From NCBI GenBank assembly GCA_023257525.1, contig JALRCB010000015.1:1-16112 (forward strand): a stretch of 16,112 bases of DNA. Direction: 5' to 3'. Source of the stretch: Candidatus Nanopelagicales bacterium (lineage in GTDB: Bacteria; Actinomycetota; Actinomycetes; S36-B12; UBA5976). The position numbers were made by a program, and so were the translations under genes. This document shows positions 1 to 7,719 of the stretch, one piece after another. The notes beneath the pieces were generated by a model. That model worked only from the letters and a program-made list of their open reading frames with translations, was not told the DNA's origin and did no database searches. The stretch's first letter is position 1. The number at the start of each line of letters is the position of its first letter.

Positions 1-720
1 GTCCTGTCCGTGCAATACGTATCCCATTTCGGTTCGAAGTGTGTCGCGTGCGCCAAGCCCACAAGGCAAAACTCCAAACTCAGCACCGGCAGCTAGCAGT
101 GCATTCCAGATTGGAACTAGCCCAGCATTTTCAATTACCAATTCATAGCCTGGTTCGCCGGTGTAGCCGGTGCGACAAATACTCACGTCGAAGTCATTCC
201 ATTTTGCATCTGCAAACGCCATGTAGTCATGATCAGTTTGCAATCCGAGTGCGCTCAAAACTTTGCTTGCGCTTGGACCTTGCACCGCGATGATGCCTTG
301 CTTTAAATGATTGTTCTCGATGACAATTCCACTTGGTGCGATCTTTTCAAGATGCGCAACAACAGTGCTGGCATTTCCGGCATTAGGAATAAAGCGAACT
401 TCTTCATCGCTTACTAAATAGACGATCAAATCTTCGATTACTCCGCCAGCTTCGTTGCAAAGCATTGAGTACTGAGCTTGGCCGGGTTTAATTCGATCTA
501 AGTCATTCGTGAATACGCTATTTGCAAACGCGTAGGCTCCGCTTCCGAGAATTCGGACCTTACCCATGTGAGATACGTCAAAAAGACCTACGGCTGTGCG
601 TACAGCTGTGTGCTCTGCAACGGTGCCAGCTGTGTATTCGATTGGCATATCCCAGCCACCAAAAGGGCCCATCTTGGCGCCGAGAGACAAATGTGTTTCA
701 TGCAAGGGAACTAAAGACAT
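1..720 (-). CDS. gcvT: Aminomethyltransferase, glycine cleavage T-protein (partial, C-terminus off left edge)
   Basis: The reverse strand is open from an ATG at 718-720 to the left edge, giving the first 240 residues of a protein usually about 360-370 long. It is the T-protein of the glycine cleavage system, which moves the one-carbon unit from the aminomethyl-lipoyl H-protein to tetrahydrofolate and releases ammonia. Visible family landmarks, in order, are GGWDMP (21-26), DVSHMGK (48-54), the GGVIEDLIVY segment (92-101) with the conserved acidic pair, RTGYTGEPGYEL (183-194) and GLGARDTLRTEMGY (221-234). The start is preceded by no Shine-Dalgarno sequence but by a -10-like TACGGT six bases upstream, which suggests a leaderless mRNA. 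The gene is divergent from pepA, as gcvT is in mycobacteria. The C-terminal domain lies outside the window. The identification is firm. Confidence 0.95.
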   Translation of the reverse strand, partial: MSLVPLHETHLSLGAKMGPFGGWDMPIEYTAGTVAEHTAVRTAVGLFDVSHMGKVRILGSGAYAFANSVFTNDLDRIKPGQAQYSMLCNEAGGVIEDLIVYLVSDEEVRFIPNAGNASTVVAHLEKIAPSGIVIENNHLKQGIIAVQGPSASKVLSALGLQTDHDYMAFADAKWNDFDVSICRTGYTGEPGYELVIENAGLVPIWNALLAAGAEFGVLPCGLGARDTLRTEMGYVLHGQD

Positions 721-742
721 ACTCAAACCGTACTAGTACCGT
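714..742 (+). promoter_or_regulatory. Weak candidate promoter for pepA
   Basis: AAGACA (714-719, four of six matches to TTGACA) and TACCGT (737-742, a TAnnnT -10) are separated by 17 bases. The start of transcription would be near 749, leaving a leader of roughly 50 bases with a GGAG Shine-Dalgarno sequence before pepA. The -35 element overlaps the gcvT start codon. This is pattern matching only. Confidence 0.25.
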
Positions 743-756
743 TTACTCTGTACCAA
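721..756 (-). promoter_or_regulatory. Candidate leaderless promoter of gcvT
   Basis: On the reverse strand a -10-like TACGGT (complement of 727-732) ends six bases before the gcvT ATG. A -35-like TTGGTA (complement of 751-756) lies 18 bases further upstream. That geometry would place the transcription start at or beside the start codon, and no Shine-Dalgarno sequence is seen. The elements are visible in the sequence; their use is inferred. Confidence 0.45.
725..744. promoter_or_regulatory. Near-perfect 20-bp palindrome between gcvT and pepA (candidate operator)
   Basis: The 10-bp perfect palindrome GTACTAGTAC (730-739) is flanked by a C on each side (a mismatch) and then by AAAC (725-728) and GTTT (741-744), which pair again. 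Nine of ten half-site positions are therefore symmetric. It overlaps the proposed gcvT -10 and also a forward -10-like TACCGT (737-742). A dimeric repressor bound here could control both divergent genes, but the regulator is unknown. A chance palindrome cannot be excluded. Confidence 0.4.
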
Positions 757-797
757 CCGAACCATGCAATATTCACCTAATTAACCCGGAGATTTAA

Positions 798-2318
798 ATG
801 GCAATCACTGTTACCCCAACCGTTCCTTCGCTTAATTACAAAACGGGCAATCCGTTGACGGCGTATGTAAATGCGGTTGTAGTTGGGTTATCAAGCGATG
901 GTCAGTTAACTGTGGTCTCAGACTCAATACCAAAGTCAGCCGCAACCAAGATCGCTGCTGCTTTCAAGGAAGTTGGCGCGACTGGCGCGGTAGACGAAGT
1001 TTGTCGAATCCCGGCTGGCGCATTCGCTGACGCAGAAGTTTTGGTTGGTGTGGGACTTGGAAGTATAAAAAATTCAATTTCACATGAACGACTGCGCCGA
1101 GCTGCCGGTAGTGCAGTGCGCAGTCTTGGTGGATTTAAGAAGGTTGCAATTGCGATTACTGCAGAAGGTCCCGCAGAAGCAGGTGCGCTTCTTGAAGGTG
1201 CTGCATTTGGATCGAATGCATTTACCGAACATCGCTCAGCCACTCTTAAGAAAGCAAAAGCGCCAGTTGCCTCAATTGCTTTGTTCACCGCGAAAACTCG
1301 CACGAGTGAATACCGTGATGCACTACATCGCGCTCAAGTTCTTTCCGAAGGTATTAACTTTGCTCGCAATTTAATTAATGCTTCACCGTTACATTTAGCG
1401 CCAGCTGATTTGGCTCGCGAAGCCAAGGCATTTTTGGCTGGCACAAAAGTTAAAGTTGAAATTCTTGATGAGAAAGCTCTTGCCGCTGGTGGTTACGGTG
1501 GAATTTTAGGAGTGGGTCAAGGATCCACTCGCCCACCGCGCTTGATTCGCATGGAATATCGCCCAAAGGGTGCAACTAAGCACGTTGCATTGGTTGGTAA
1601 AGGAATCACTTTTGATACCGGCGGCATTTCACTAAAGCCACCAGCAAATATGCACCATATGAAAGATGACATGTCGGGTGCCGCAGCAGTTGTTTCTACA
1701 ATTCGTGCCATCGCAGATCTCGAGCTAAATGTTTCAGTAACTGCATACGCGGCCTGCGCCGAAAATATGCCTGGTGGCGGTGCGCAACGTCCTGGCGATG
1801 TAATTACAACTTACGGTGGTCGCACTATCGAAGTACTTAATACCGATGCTGAAGGTCGTCTGGTTATGTCTGATGCACTTGTTCGCGCCGCAGAAGATAA
1901 TCCAGATGTTGTTATTGACATTGCCACTTTGACAGGTGCTGCGGTAGTTGCATTGGGACACCGCACTGCTGGTGTTATGGGAGATGCTGAAGTTCGCGAT
2001 GCAGTTAAGGCTGCGGCCGATCGCGCTGGTGAGGAATTCTGGCCGATGCCACTACCTGAAGAGCTTCGCCCTGAGCTGGATTCGCTAGTTGCGGACATCG
2101 CCAATGTTGGATCCCGCGAAGGTGGCATGCTTTCGGCTGGCTGGTTCCTGAAGGACTTCATTGCCGAAGGACTTCCTTGGGCCCACCTTGATATTGCAGG
2201 CCCAGCATTTAACCCGGGCAGCCCATGGGGTTACACCCATAAGGGTGGAGTCGGCTTTGGAATTAGGACCATGGTGGCATTTGCCGAGGATGTTATGGAC
2301 GGAACTGCTGAGATCTAG
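798..2318 (+). CDS. pepA: Leucyl aminopeptidase (M17, cytosol aminopeptidase)
   Basis: This 506-residue protein is a two-metal cytosolic aminopeptidase of family M17, which removes N-terminal residues from peptides and normally works as a hexamer. The C-terminal catalytic domain carries every key residue in E. coli PepA spacing, shifted by two: metal ligands K268, D273, D291, D350 and E352, and catalytic K280 and R354. Their motifs are GKGITFDTGGISLKPP (267-282) and the family signature NTDAEGRL (348-355). The N-terminal region (about 1-170) is the less conserved M17 N-domain. The ATG at 798 has a GGAG Shine-Dalgarno sequence about six bases upstream. It is the first gene of the forward block and is followed by lpd after 93 bp. 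The position beside gcvT matches pepB (Rv2213) of M. tuberculosis. Turnover of intracellular peptides is the likely role. Confidence 0.97.
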   Translation: MAITVTPTVPSLNYKTGNPLTAYVNAVVVGLSSDGQLTVVSDSIPKSAATKIAAAFKEVGATGAVDEVCRIPAGAFADAEVLVGVGLGSIKNSISHERLRRAAGSAVRSLGGFKKVAIAITAEGPAEAGALLEGAAFGSNAFTEHRSATLKKAKAPVASIALFTAKTRTSEYRDALHRAQVLSEGINFARNLINASPLHLAPADLAREAKAFLAGTKVKVEILDEKALAAGGYGGILGVGQGSTRPPRLIRMEYRPKGATKHVALVGKGITFDTGGISLKPPANMHHMKDDMSGAAAVVSTIRAIADLELNVSVTAYAACAENMPGGGAQRPGDVITTYGGRTIEVLNTDAEGRLVMSDALVRAAEDNPDVVIDIATLTGAAVVALGHRTAGVMGDAEVRDAVKAAADRAGEEFWPMPLPEELRPELDSLVADIANVGSREGGMLSAGWFLKDFIAEGLPWAHLDIAGPAFNPGSPWGYTHKGGVGFGIRTMVAFAEDVMDGTAEI

Positions 2319-2411
2319 GCCACTCTTTTAGACCCGGACTGACTTGGTTTTACTCCGCGTGAAAGACTTAAGGTAGCGCGGCAGCGCACTTAGGTTATTT
2401 GCGGAGGATTG

Positions 2412-3773
2412 ATGCACGACATCGTAATCTTGGGTGGCGGAAGCGGCGGATATGCTTGCGCGTTACGGGCATCACAGCTGGGTCTTTCAGTTGTTCTAAT
2501 CGAACAAGACAAGCTGGGCGGCACCTGCTTGCACCGTGGTTGCATTCCAACAAAGGCATTGCTCCACGCAGCTGAAGTTGCTGATACCGCTCGCGAAGGT
2601 GAGCACATTGGTGTGCACAGTACGTTTAATGGCATTGACATGACCAAAGTCAATGAATACAAAGACGGCGTTATTGGTCGACTTTATAAAGGTCTACAAG
2701 GTTTGGTTAAGAGTCGCGACATTACTTATGTCGAAGGGTCTGGAAAACTAGTGGCACCTAATGCTGTTGAAGTAAATGGCCAGCGCTACGAGGGCAAGAA
2801 TATTGTTTTAGCAACCGGTTCGTTCGCGCGATCAATTCCAGGTTTAGAAATTTCTGGTCGAGTAATGACCAGTGATCAAGCTCTGCAAATTGATTATGTT
2901 CCACAAAGCGTAATCATTCTTGGTGGCGGAGTTATCGGAGTTGAATTCGCTTCCGTCTGGAAATCGTTCGGCGTAGATGTGACCATCGTCGAAGGGCTAC
3001 CAACACTTGTGCCAGCTGAAGACGCTGCGGTTTCAAAGGCAATGGAACGCGCATATCGCAAGCGTGGAATTAATTTCAAAACTGGCGTTCGATTCCAGTC
3101 TGCTACTCAGGACGACAAGAGCGTGACGATCACCTTGGAATCTGGCGAAACCGTTTCTGCTGATTTGTTACTCGTTGCAGTTGGACGCGGACCTCGTACC
3201 GAGAATCTTGGTTATGAAGATCATGGTGTTGCTATGGATCGTGGCTTTGTATTAGCTAATGATCGCTTGGCCACAAATGTTGCCGGCGTTTTTGCAGTTG
3301 GCGACATCGTTCCAGGATTACAACTTGCACATCGTGGATTCCAGCAAGGAATTTTCGTAGCTGAAGAAATTGCCGGACTAGCCCCAGCCACAATCGATGA
3401 GCTGGGTATTCCGCGCGTTACATACAGTGAGCCAGAAATTGCCAGCATCGGCCTAACTGAAGCGCAAGCTAAGGATAAGTACGGCGACATTGAGGCTTAC
3501 GAATACAACTTGGGCGGAAATGGCAAGAGCCAAATTTTGGGTACAACAGGCTTTATCAAGCTAATTCGCAAGAAGAGTGACGGAATTGTCGTTGGAGTTC
3601 ACATGATTGGTGCCCGCGTTGGCGAACTAATTGGTGAAGCGCAATTGGTCTATAACTGGGAAGGAACTGCCGAAGATGTGGCTCCCCTGGTTCATGCGCA
3701 TCCGACCCAAAACGAAGCAATGGGAGAAGCGTTCATGGCGTTGGCTGGCAAGCCGCTCCATGCCCACGCTTAA
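2412..3773 (+). CDS. lpdA: Dihydrolipoyl dehydrogenase (E3)
   Basis: This 453-residue flavoprotein reoxidises the dihydrolipoyl groups of 2-oxoacid dehydrogenase complexes, and usually of the glycine cleavage system, passing electrons through a disulfide and FAD to NAD+. The N-terminal FAD-binding GGGSGG (8-13) is followed by the redox disulfide C39/C44 in GGTCLHRGCIPTK. A second Rossmann motif GGGVIG binds NAD. AVGDI marks the second FAD contact, and the C-terminal dimerisation domain ends with the catalytic H430/E435 pair (HAHPTQNEA). I chose the ATG at 2412, which lies four bases after GGAGG. A TTG at 2409 is also in frame but abuts the Shine-Dalgarno sequence. The gene sits immediately before the E2 gene, with 41 bp between them. 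It may serve all lipoate-dependent enzymes of the cell. Confidence 0.97.
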   Translation: MHDIVILGGGSGGYACALRASQLGLSVVLIEQDKLGGTCLHRGCIPTKALLHAAEVADTAREGEHIGVHSTFNGIDMTKVNEYKDGVIGRLYKGLQGLVKSRDITYVEGSGKLVAPNAVEVNGQRYEGKNIVLATGSFARSIPGLEISGRVMTSDQALQIDYVPQSVIILGGGVIGVEFASVWKSFGVDVTIVEGLPTLVPAEDAAVSKAMERAYRKRGINFKTGVRFQSATQDDKSVTITLESGETVSADLLLVAVGRGPRTENLGYEDHGVAMDRGFVLANDRLATNVAGVFAVGDIVPGLQLAHRGFQQGIFVAEEIAGLAPATIDELGIPRVTYSEPEIASIGLTEAQAKDKYGDIEAYEYNLGGNGKSQILGTTGFIKLIRKKSDGIVVGVHMIGARVGELIGEAQLVYNWEGTAEDVAPLVHAHPTQNEAMGEAFMALAGKPLHAHA

Positions 3774-3814
3774 CCGATAACCTTAAGACAACTAGTAAAA
3801 GGAGTAACGGCACA

Positions 3815-4430
3815 GTGGCCACTACGGTATCAATGCCCCAACTGGGCGAAAGCGTCACCGAAGGAACTGTTACTCGTTGGCTAAAAGCTGTCGGCGACAC
3901 CGTAACTGCCGATGAACCATTACTTGAAGTTTCTACTGACAAAGTTGACACCGAAATTCCTTCACCAGTGAGTGGAGTACTAACCGAAATCATTGCTGGC
4001 GAAGACGCTGTAGTTCTGGTTGGCGGTGCCCTTGCTGTTATTTCTGAAGCAGGTGCCTCCGCACCTGCCGCTACTCCAGCTCCAGTCGAAGTTCCAGCAT
4101 CCGCTCCAGTCGAACTTCCATCTGTTGCCCCCATAATAGAAAAATCAGCACCAGCCGCTCCAGCAAGTAGCGGCCTAATTACACCTGTTGTATTGCCTGC
4201 ACTTGGTGAGAGTGTTACTGAAGGAACCGTTACTCGTTGGCTAAAGGCCATTGGAGATTCGGTTGCAGCAGATGAAGCGCTACTCGAAGTTTCAACCGAC
4301 AAAGTCGATACCGAAATTCCATCACCAGTTGCTGGCATCTTGCTTGAGATCACAGTTGCTGAAGATGGCATAGCTCTAGTTGGTGGACAACTCGGCACAA
4401 TCGGTGCACTTTCCGGATCTGCTCCTGCAG
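3815..4430 (+). repeat. Tandem lipoyl-domain duplication inside sucB
   Basis: The DNA for the two lipoyl domains (about 3815-4060 and 4175-4420) is still recognisably repeated at a 360-bp offset. The longest identical run noticed is GTTACTCGTTGGCTAAA at 3869-3885 and 4229-4245. Third-position differences elsewhere show that it is an old duplication, kept at the protein level rather than newly copied. Confidence 0.85.
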
Positions 4431-5512
4431 CCCCAGCACCAACTGCGCCAGCCCCAGAACCAGTTGTGGCCTCCGTTCCTGCTTCCGAAGCAACGTCATC
4501 GGTTCCGACGACGGCTTCGGCACCAGCGACGACGGCTTCGACTGTAAACAACAGCAATGCTTATGCAACACCACTAGTTCGCAAGATCGCTGCTGAGCGT
4601 GGCGTTGATCTTTCAACTGTGGTTGGCACCGGCGTTGGCGGTCGAATCCGCAAGGAAGACATTGTTTCTGCGCCTGCAACGCTTGCGCCGGTTGTAGTTA
4701 GCGAAGCCCGTCCAGTTGAATCCAAGCCATTCGTTGCTCCTGCAGCACCGGCTGCGAAGTCTGCAACACCAGCGGCTCCGGCTAGTGAGCTTCGTGGCCG
4801 AACTGAACCAATGACCAGGCTTCGTAAAGTCATTGCCGAACGAATGGTTGAATCCCTTCAAATTTCAGCGCAGTTAACTTCTGTTGTTGAAGTTGATGTC
4901 ACTCGAATTTCTTCACTTCGCAATCGTTCAAAGGCTGCCTTTGAATCTCGCGAAGGTGTAAAGCTTTCCTTCCTGCCATTCTTTGCCAAGGCGGCCTGTG
5001 AAGCGTTAAAGCAATTCCCTAATGTGAATGCAACCTTGGATCAAGAAGCCGGAACTGTTACTTACTTTGATGCTGAGCACATCGGCATCGCGGTAGACAC
5101 TGAGCGCGGCTTACTTGTTCCAGTAATTCGGGATGCAGGTGACCTAAACATCGGTGGACTAGCTCGCAAAATCAATGACCTTGCAGAACGCACTCGCACC
5201 AATAAGTTGTCACCGGACGAGTTAAGTGGTGGCACATTCACCATTACAAACACTGGAAGTCGCGGTGCGCTGTTTGATACCCCAATCATCAACCAGCCAC
5301 AGGTTGCTATTTTGGGAACTGGAGCGGTTGTAAAGCGTCCGGTTGTCACAACGGATGACACCGGTGCTGACGTAATCTCGGTTCGTCAAATGGTTTATCT
5401 CGCATTGACTTACGATCATCGCTTAGTTGATGGTGCGGATGCTGCTCGCTTCTTGTCGGCCATCAAGGCTCGATTGGAAGAAGGCGCATTTGAAGCAGAT
5501 CTTGGTCTCTAG
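3815..5512 (+). CDS. sucB: 2-oxoacid dehydrogenase E2, dihydrolipoyl acyltransferase (actinobacterial SucB/DlaT type, two lipoyl domains)
   Basis: This 565-residue protein is the acyltransferase core of a 2-oxoacid dehydrogenase complex. Two lipoyl domains come first, with lipoylated lysines K43 and K163 in DKVDTE, exactly 120 residues apart. Ala/Pro-rich flexible linkers follow each. The peripheral-subunit-binding domain lies at about 251-283 (PLVRKIAAERGV ... GRIRKEDI), and the catalytic domain starts near 330 and carries DHRLVDG (534-540) with H535 and D539. The GTG start at 3815 has AAAAGGAG ten bases upstream. Annotation pipelines call this family succinyltransferase (SucB), but the M. 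tuberculosis homologue DlaT at the same locus serves pyruvate dehydrogenase, and actinobacterial 2-oxoglutarate E1 often carries its own E2-like domain. Pyruvate dehydrogenase E2 is therefore equally likely. No E1 gene lies in the window. Confidence 0.95.
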   Translation: MATTVSMPQLGESVTEGTVTRWLKAVGDTVTADEPLLEVSTDKVDTEIPSPVSGVLTEIIAGEDAVVLVGGALAVISEAGASAPAATPAPVEVPASAPVELPSVAPIIEKSAPAAPASSGLITPVVLPALGESVTEGTVTRWLKAIGDSVAADEALLEVSTDKVDTEIPSPVAGILLEITVAEDGIALVGGQLGTIGALSGSAPAAPAPTAPAPEPVVASVPASEATSSVPTTASAPATTASTVNNSNAYATPLVRKIAAERGVDLSTVVGTGVGGRIRKEDIVSAPATLAPVVVSEARPVESKPFVAPAAPAAKSATPAAPASELRGRTEPMTRLRKVIAERMVESLQISAQLTSVVEVDVTRISSLRNRSKAAFESREGVKLSFLPFFAKAACEALKQFPNVNATLDQEAGTVTYFDAEHIGIAVDTERGLLVPVIRDAGDLNIGGLARKINDLAERTRTNKLSPDELSGGTFTITNTGSRGALFDTPIINQPQVAILGTGAVVKRPVVTTDDTGADVISVRQMVYLALTYDHRLVDGADAARFLSAIKARLEEGAFEADLGL

Positions 5513-5554
5513 TTTCAAGTCGCTCAATTCAAGATTTCGTAGCAAGGTAGAAGC

Positions 5555-6442
5555 ATGCGCATCGTAATTGGTGGTTCCTCGGGCCTAATTGGTACTGAAT
5601 TAGTAGATTCCCTTCGCAAGGACGGTCACGAAGTACTTCGGCTAGTTCGCAGAAAGCCAACTGCATCTTCGGAAATCTTCTGGAATCCCGCAGCAGGCGA
5701 ACTGGACTTTGCTGAGTTATCTGGTTGCAATGTGATCATCAATCTTGCTGGCGCTGGCGTTGGCGATAGCCGCTGGACTGACAAATACAAAGCGATGATC
5801 CTGTCATCACGAGTTGACTCTACTTCCCTGCTGGCAAAAGCTGCAGCGGAAATCAAGCCGGAAGTTTTCATTGCAGGAAGTGCCATCGGTTGGTATGGCG
5901 AAACTGCTGATCGACAAGTAGACGAAACTACCCCGGCCGGATCTGGCTTCCTTGCAGACGTTGTAGTGGCTTGGGAAAAAGCCACTGAACCAGCTAAGTC
6001 AGCAGGAGTTCGTGTTGTAAACATCAGAACTGGACTGGTTGCTGCAAAGAATGGTGGCGCCTGGAGTCGATTACTTCCGATTTTCAAACTCGGTGCTGGT
6101 GGCAAACTTGGTTCTGGCAAACAGTATTGGTCATTTATCTCCATGCGCGATGAGATTGCTGCAATTAAGTTTCTAATTACGAATCCAAAAATCAGTGGCC
6201 CAGTTAATCTCACGGCGCCTGAGCCAGCAACTAATGCTGAAGTTACTAAAGCCATGTCTAAAGTCTTTAACCGTCCCGCACTTTTGCCAGTTCCAGCTTT
6301 TGCTTTGAAATCAATCCTTGGTGAGTTTTCCCAAGAGGTTCTGGGTAGTGCTCGCGTTATTCCTCGAGTTTTACTTGATGCCGGGTTTGTCTTCCAAGAT
6401 CCAAACATCGAAAGCGCAATGCGCACTCTGGCCACTAAGTAA
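5555..6442 (+). CDS. TIGR01777-family NAD(P)-dependent epimerase-like protein (SDR39U1 type, DUF1731 C-terminus)
   Basis: This 295-residue protein is an extended short-chain dehydrogenase/reductase of the TIGR01777 (YfcH/SDR39U1) family. The nucleotide-binding GGSSGLIG is at residues 6-13, NLAGAGVGDSRW at 63-74, and IGWYG with its tyrosine at 111-115. The last 50 or so residues (PVPAFALKSILGEFSQEVLGS... onward) match the DUF1731 tail. The reaction and substrate of this family are not established. The ATG at 5555 is preceded by AAGGTAGA at a good distance. It follows sucB by 42 bp and precedes the FAD gene by 5 bp. Its M. tuberculosis counterpart, Rv2216, likewise lies between dlaT and lipB. 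The conserved position hints at a link with lipoate or E2 metabolism, but that is inference. Confidence 0.9.
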   Translation: MRIVIGGSSGLIGTELVDSLRKDGHEVLRLVRRKPTASSEIFWNPAAGELDFAELSGCNVIINLAGAGVGDSRWTDKYKAMILSSRVDSTSLLAKAAAEIKPEVFIAGSAIGWYGETADRQVDETTPAGSGFLADVVVAWEKATEPAKSAGVRVVNIRTGLVAAKNGGAWSRLLPIFKLGAGGKLGSGKQYWSFISMRDEIAAIKFLITNPKISGPVNLTAPEPATNAEVTKAMSKVFNRPALLPVPAFALKSILGEFSQEVLGSARVIPRVLLDAGFVFQDPNIESAMRTLATK

Positions 6443-6447
6443 GTTTC

Positions 6448-7719
6448 ATGACTGGCATTCCTTCCAAAACCGACGTTGTCATCATCGGCGCTGGCGTGGC
6501 TGGATTAGCCGCAGCTCGTCGACTTTCAATTGCTGGGCGAGAAGTTTGTGTAATTGATGCAAGTGACGAAATTGGCGGCCGTATTCGAACTGATCAAGTT
6601 GATGGACTTCTCTTAGATCGAGGCTTCCAGCTTTATAACCCTTCTTATTCGGAAGGCATTAGCGTTCTTGATTTGAAGGCTCTGGATGTTAAGAGTTTTT
6701 CACCTGGCGTAATAGTTTCTATTGATGGCCGAAACTACAAAATGGCTGACCCTAAACGTGAACCAAGTTGGGCAATCGATAGTTTGCTTGCCCCAGTTGG
6801 AAAGATGTCAAGCAAAGTAAAGTTCGCTAAGTACGCAGTCTCATTGGCTTTAGCTAAATCAGGATCGAAAACCTACGACCAGCGCACTGATGCATTTCTG
6901 CAGGCGAAGTTTGGTCGAGACTTAACCGATAAAGTTCTGCGTCCTTTTCTAGCTGGAGTTTTTCTTGAACCAGAACTGGCAACTTCAAAAAGATTCCTAG
7001 ACATTGCCCTTAAGTCCTTCATCGCCGGCTCCCCTGGTGTTCCACGTGCAGGTATGCAAGCTATCCCGCGGCAATTAGCAACCCAGTTACCAAGCGGCAG
7101 CGTTCATCTAAATGTGACGGCTCAAGCGGTTGCCAGCACCATGGTGCGCACAGATCAAGGTGACATTAGATGTCGATCTGTAGTCATAGCGACAAACGCT
7201 CGAAGCGCGGCGCTCTTGATTCCAAGTCTCAAGGTTCCATCAAGCAATGCAGTAACTACTTGGTATCACCTTGCTGACTGTGCTGGATCTGAATTGACTG
7301 AAGGCAAAAGCACTTTAGTGATTGATGGCAAGAAGTTCAATGGGCCACTAGATGATCCATCACGTCCACTTGTGAACACTGTTGTGATGACCAATAACGC
7401 GCCTTCTTATGCAACTAATGACCGAACTTTGATTTCATCCTCTGCACTTGGGGTTCATCCTTCAGCACAATCCGAACAGCAAGTACGTTCGCATCTTGCT
7501 GCGCTTTACAAAGTGCCTACAAGTAACTGGACTCACGTTGCAACGTATCCAATTCCAGATGCGTTACCCATGATGGCTGCGCCACATGATGTTGAACAAT
7601 CGGTTCGACTTTCCGACGGTGTCTACATTGCCGGTGACTATCGACAGGTTTCTTCAATCAATGGCGCTTTAGCTAGTGGTAGACGATCTGCTGAAGCGTT
7701 ACTTACTGACGATCTTTAA
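6448..7719 (+). CDS. FAD-dependent amine oxidase/desaturase-like oxidoreductase
   Basis: This 423-residue flavoprotein belongs to the broad amine oxidase, protoporphyrinogen oxidase and phytoene desaturase superfamily. The dinucleotide-binding GAGVAG is at 14-19, followed by the family's GGR motif (EIGGRIRTD, 41-49). The C-terminal FAD contact is YIAGDYRQVSSINGALASGRRSA (393-415), with G396/D397. No transmembrane segment or signal peptide is evident, so it is probably cytosolic or loosely membrane-associated. The substrate cannot be named: the middle substrate domain shows no motif I can tie to haem, carotenoid or polyamine chemistry. It starts 5 bp after the TIGR01777 gene, so the two are almost certainly co-transcribed. 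No good Shine-Dalgarno sequence is present, which suggests translational coupling. Its stop overlaps the convergent peptidase gene by 4 bp. Confidence 0.88.
   Translation: MTGIPSKTDVVIIGAGVAGLAAARRLSIAGREVCVIDASDEIGGRIRTDQVDGLLLDRGFQLYNPSYSEGISVLDLKALDVKSFSPGVIVSIDGRNYKMADPKREPSWAIDSLLAPVGKMSSKVKFAKYAVSLALAKSGSKTYDQRTDAFLQAKFGRDLTDKVLRPFLAGVFLEPELATSKRFLDIALKSFIAGSPGVPRAGMQAIPRQLATQLPSGSVHLNVTAQAVASTMVRTDQGDIRCRSVVIATNARSAALLIPSLKVPSSNAVTTWYHLADCAGSELTEGKSTLVIDGKKFNGPLDDPSRPLVNTVVMTNNAPSYATNDRTLISSSALGVHPSAQSEQQVRSHLAALYKVPTSNWTHVATYPIPDALPMMAAPHDVEQSVRLSDGVYIAGDYRQVSSINGALASGRRSAEALLTDDL

Noticed and set aside
721..797. Glycine riboswitch ahead of gcvT
   Set aside because: The gap is only 77 bp, shared with pepA, and shows no tandem aptamer-like structure; gcvT looks leaderless.
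2409..2411. TTG as the lpd start
   Set aside because: It directly abuts the GGAGGA Shine-Dalgarno sequence; the next codon, ATG at 2412, is the normal family start.
2319..2411. Terminator or strong promoter in the pepA-lpd gap
   Set aside because: No stem-loop with T-run was found. A TAGGTT at 2391 could be a -10 but lacks a -35 and would start the mRNA inside the Shine-Dalgarno sequence, so it is not listed.
3733..4557. 274-codon open frame on the reverse strand opposite sucB
   Set aside because: It mirrors the Ala/Pro/Val-rich lipoyl and linker coding of sucB, its translation is low-complexity Ser/Thr/Ala/Gly, and it has no family motif.
5626..6435. 269-codon open frame opposite the TIGR01777 gene
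   Set aside because: It lies wholly antisense to a gene with clear family motifs and shows no domain of its own.
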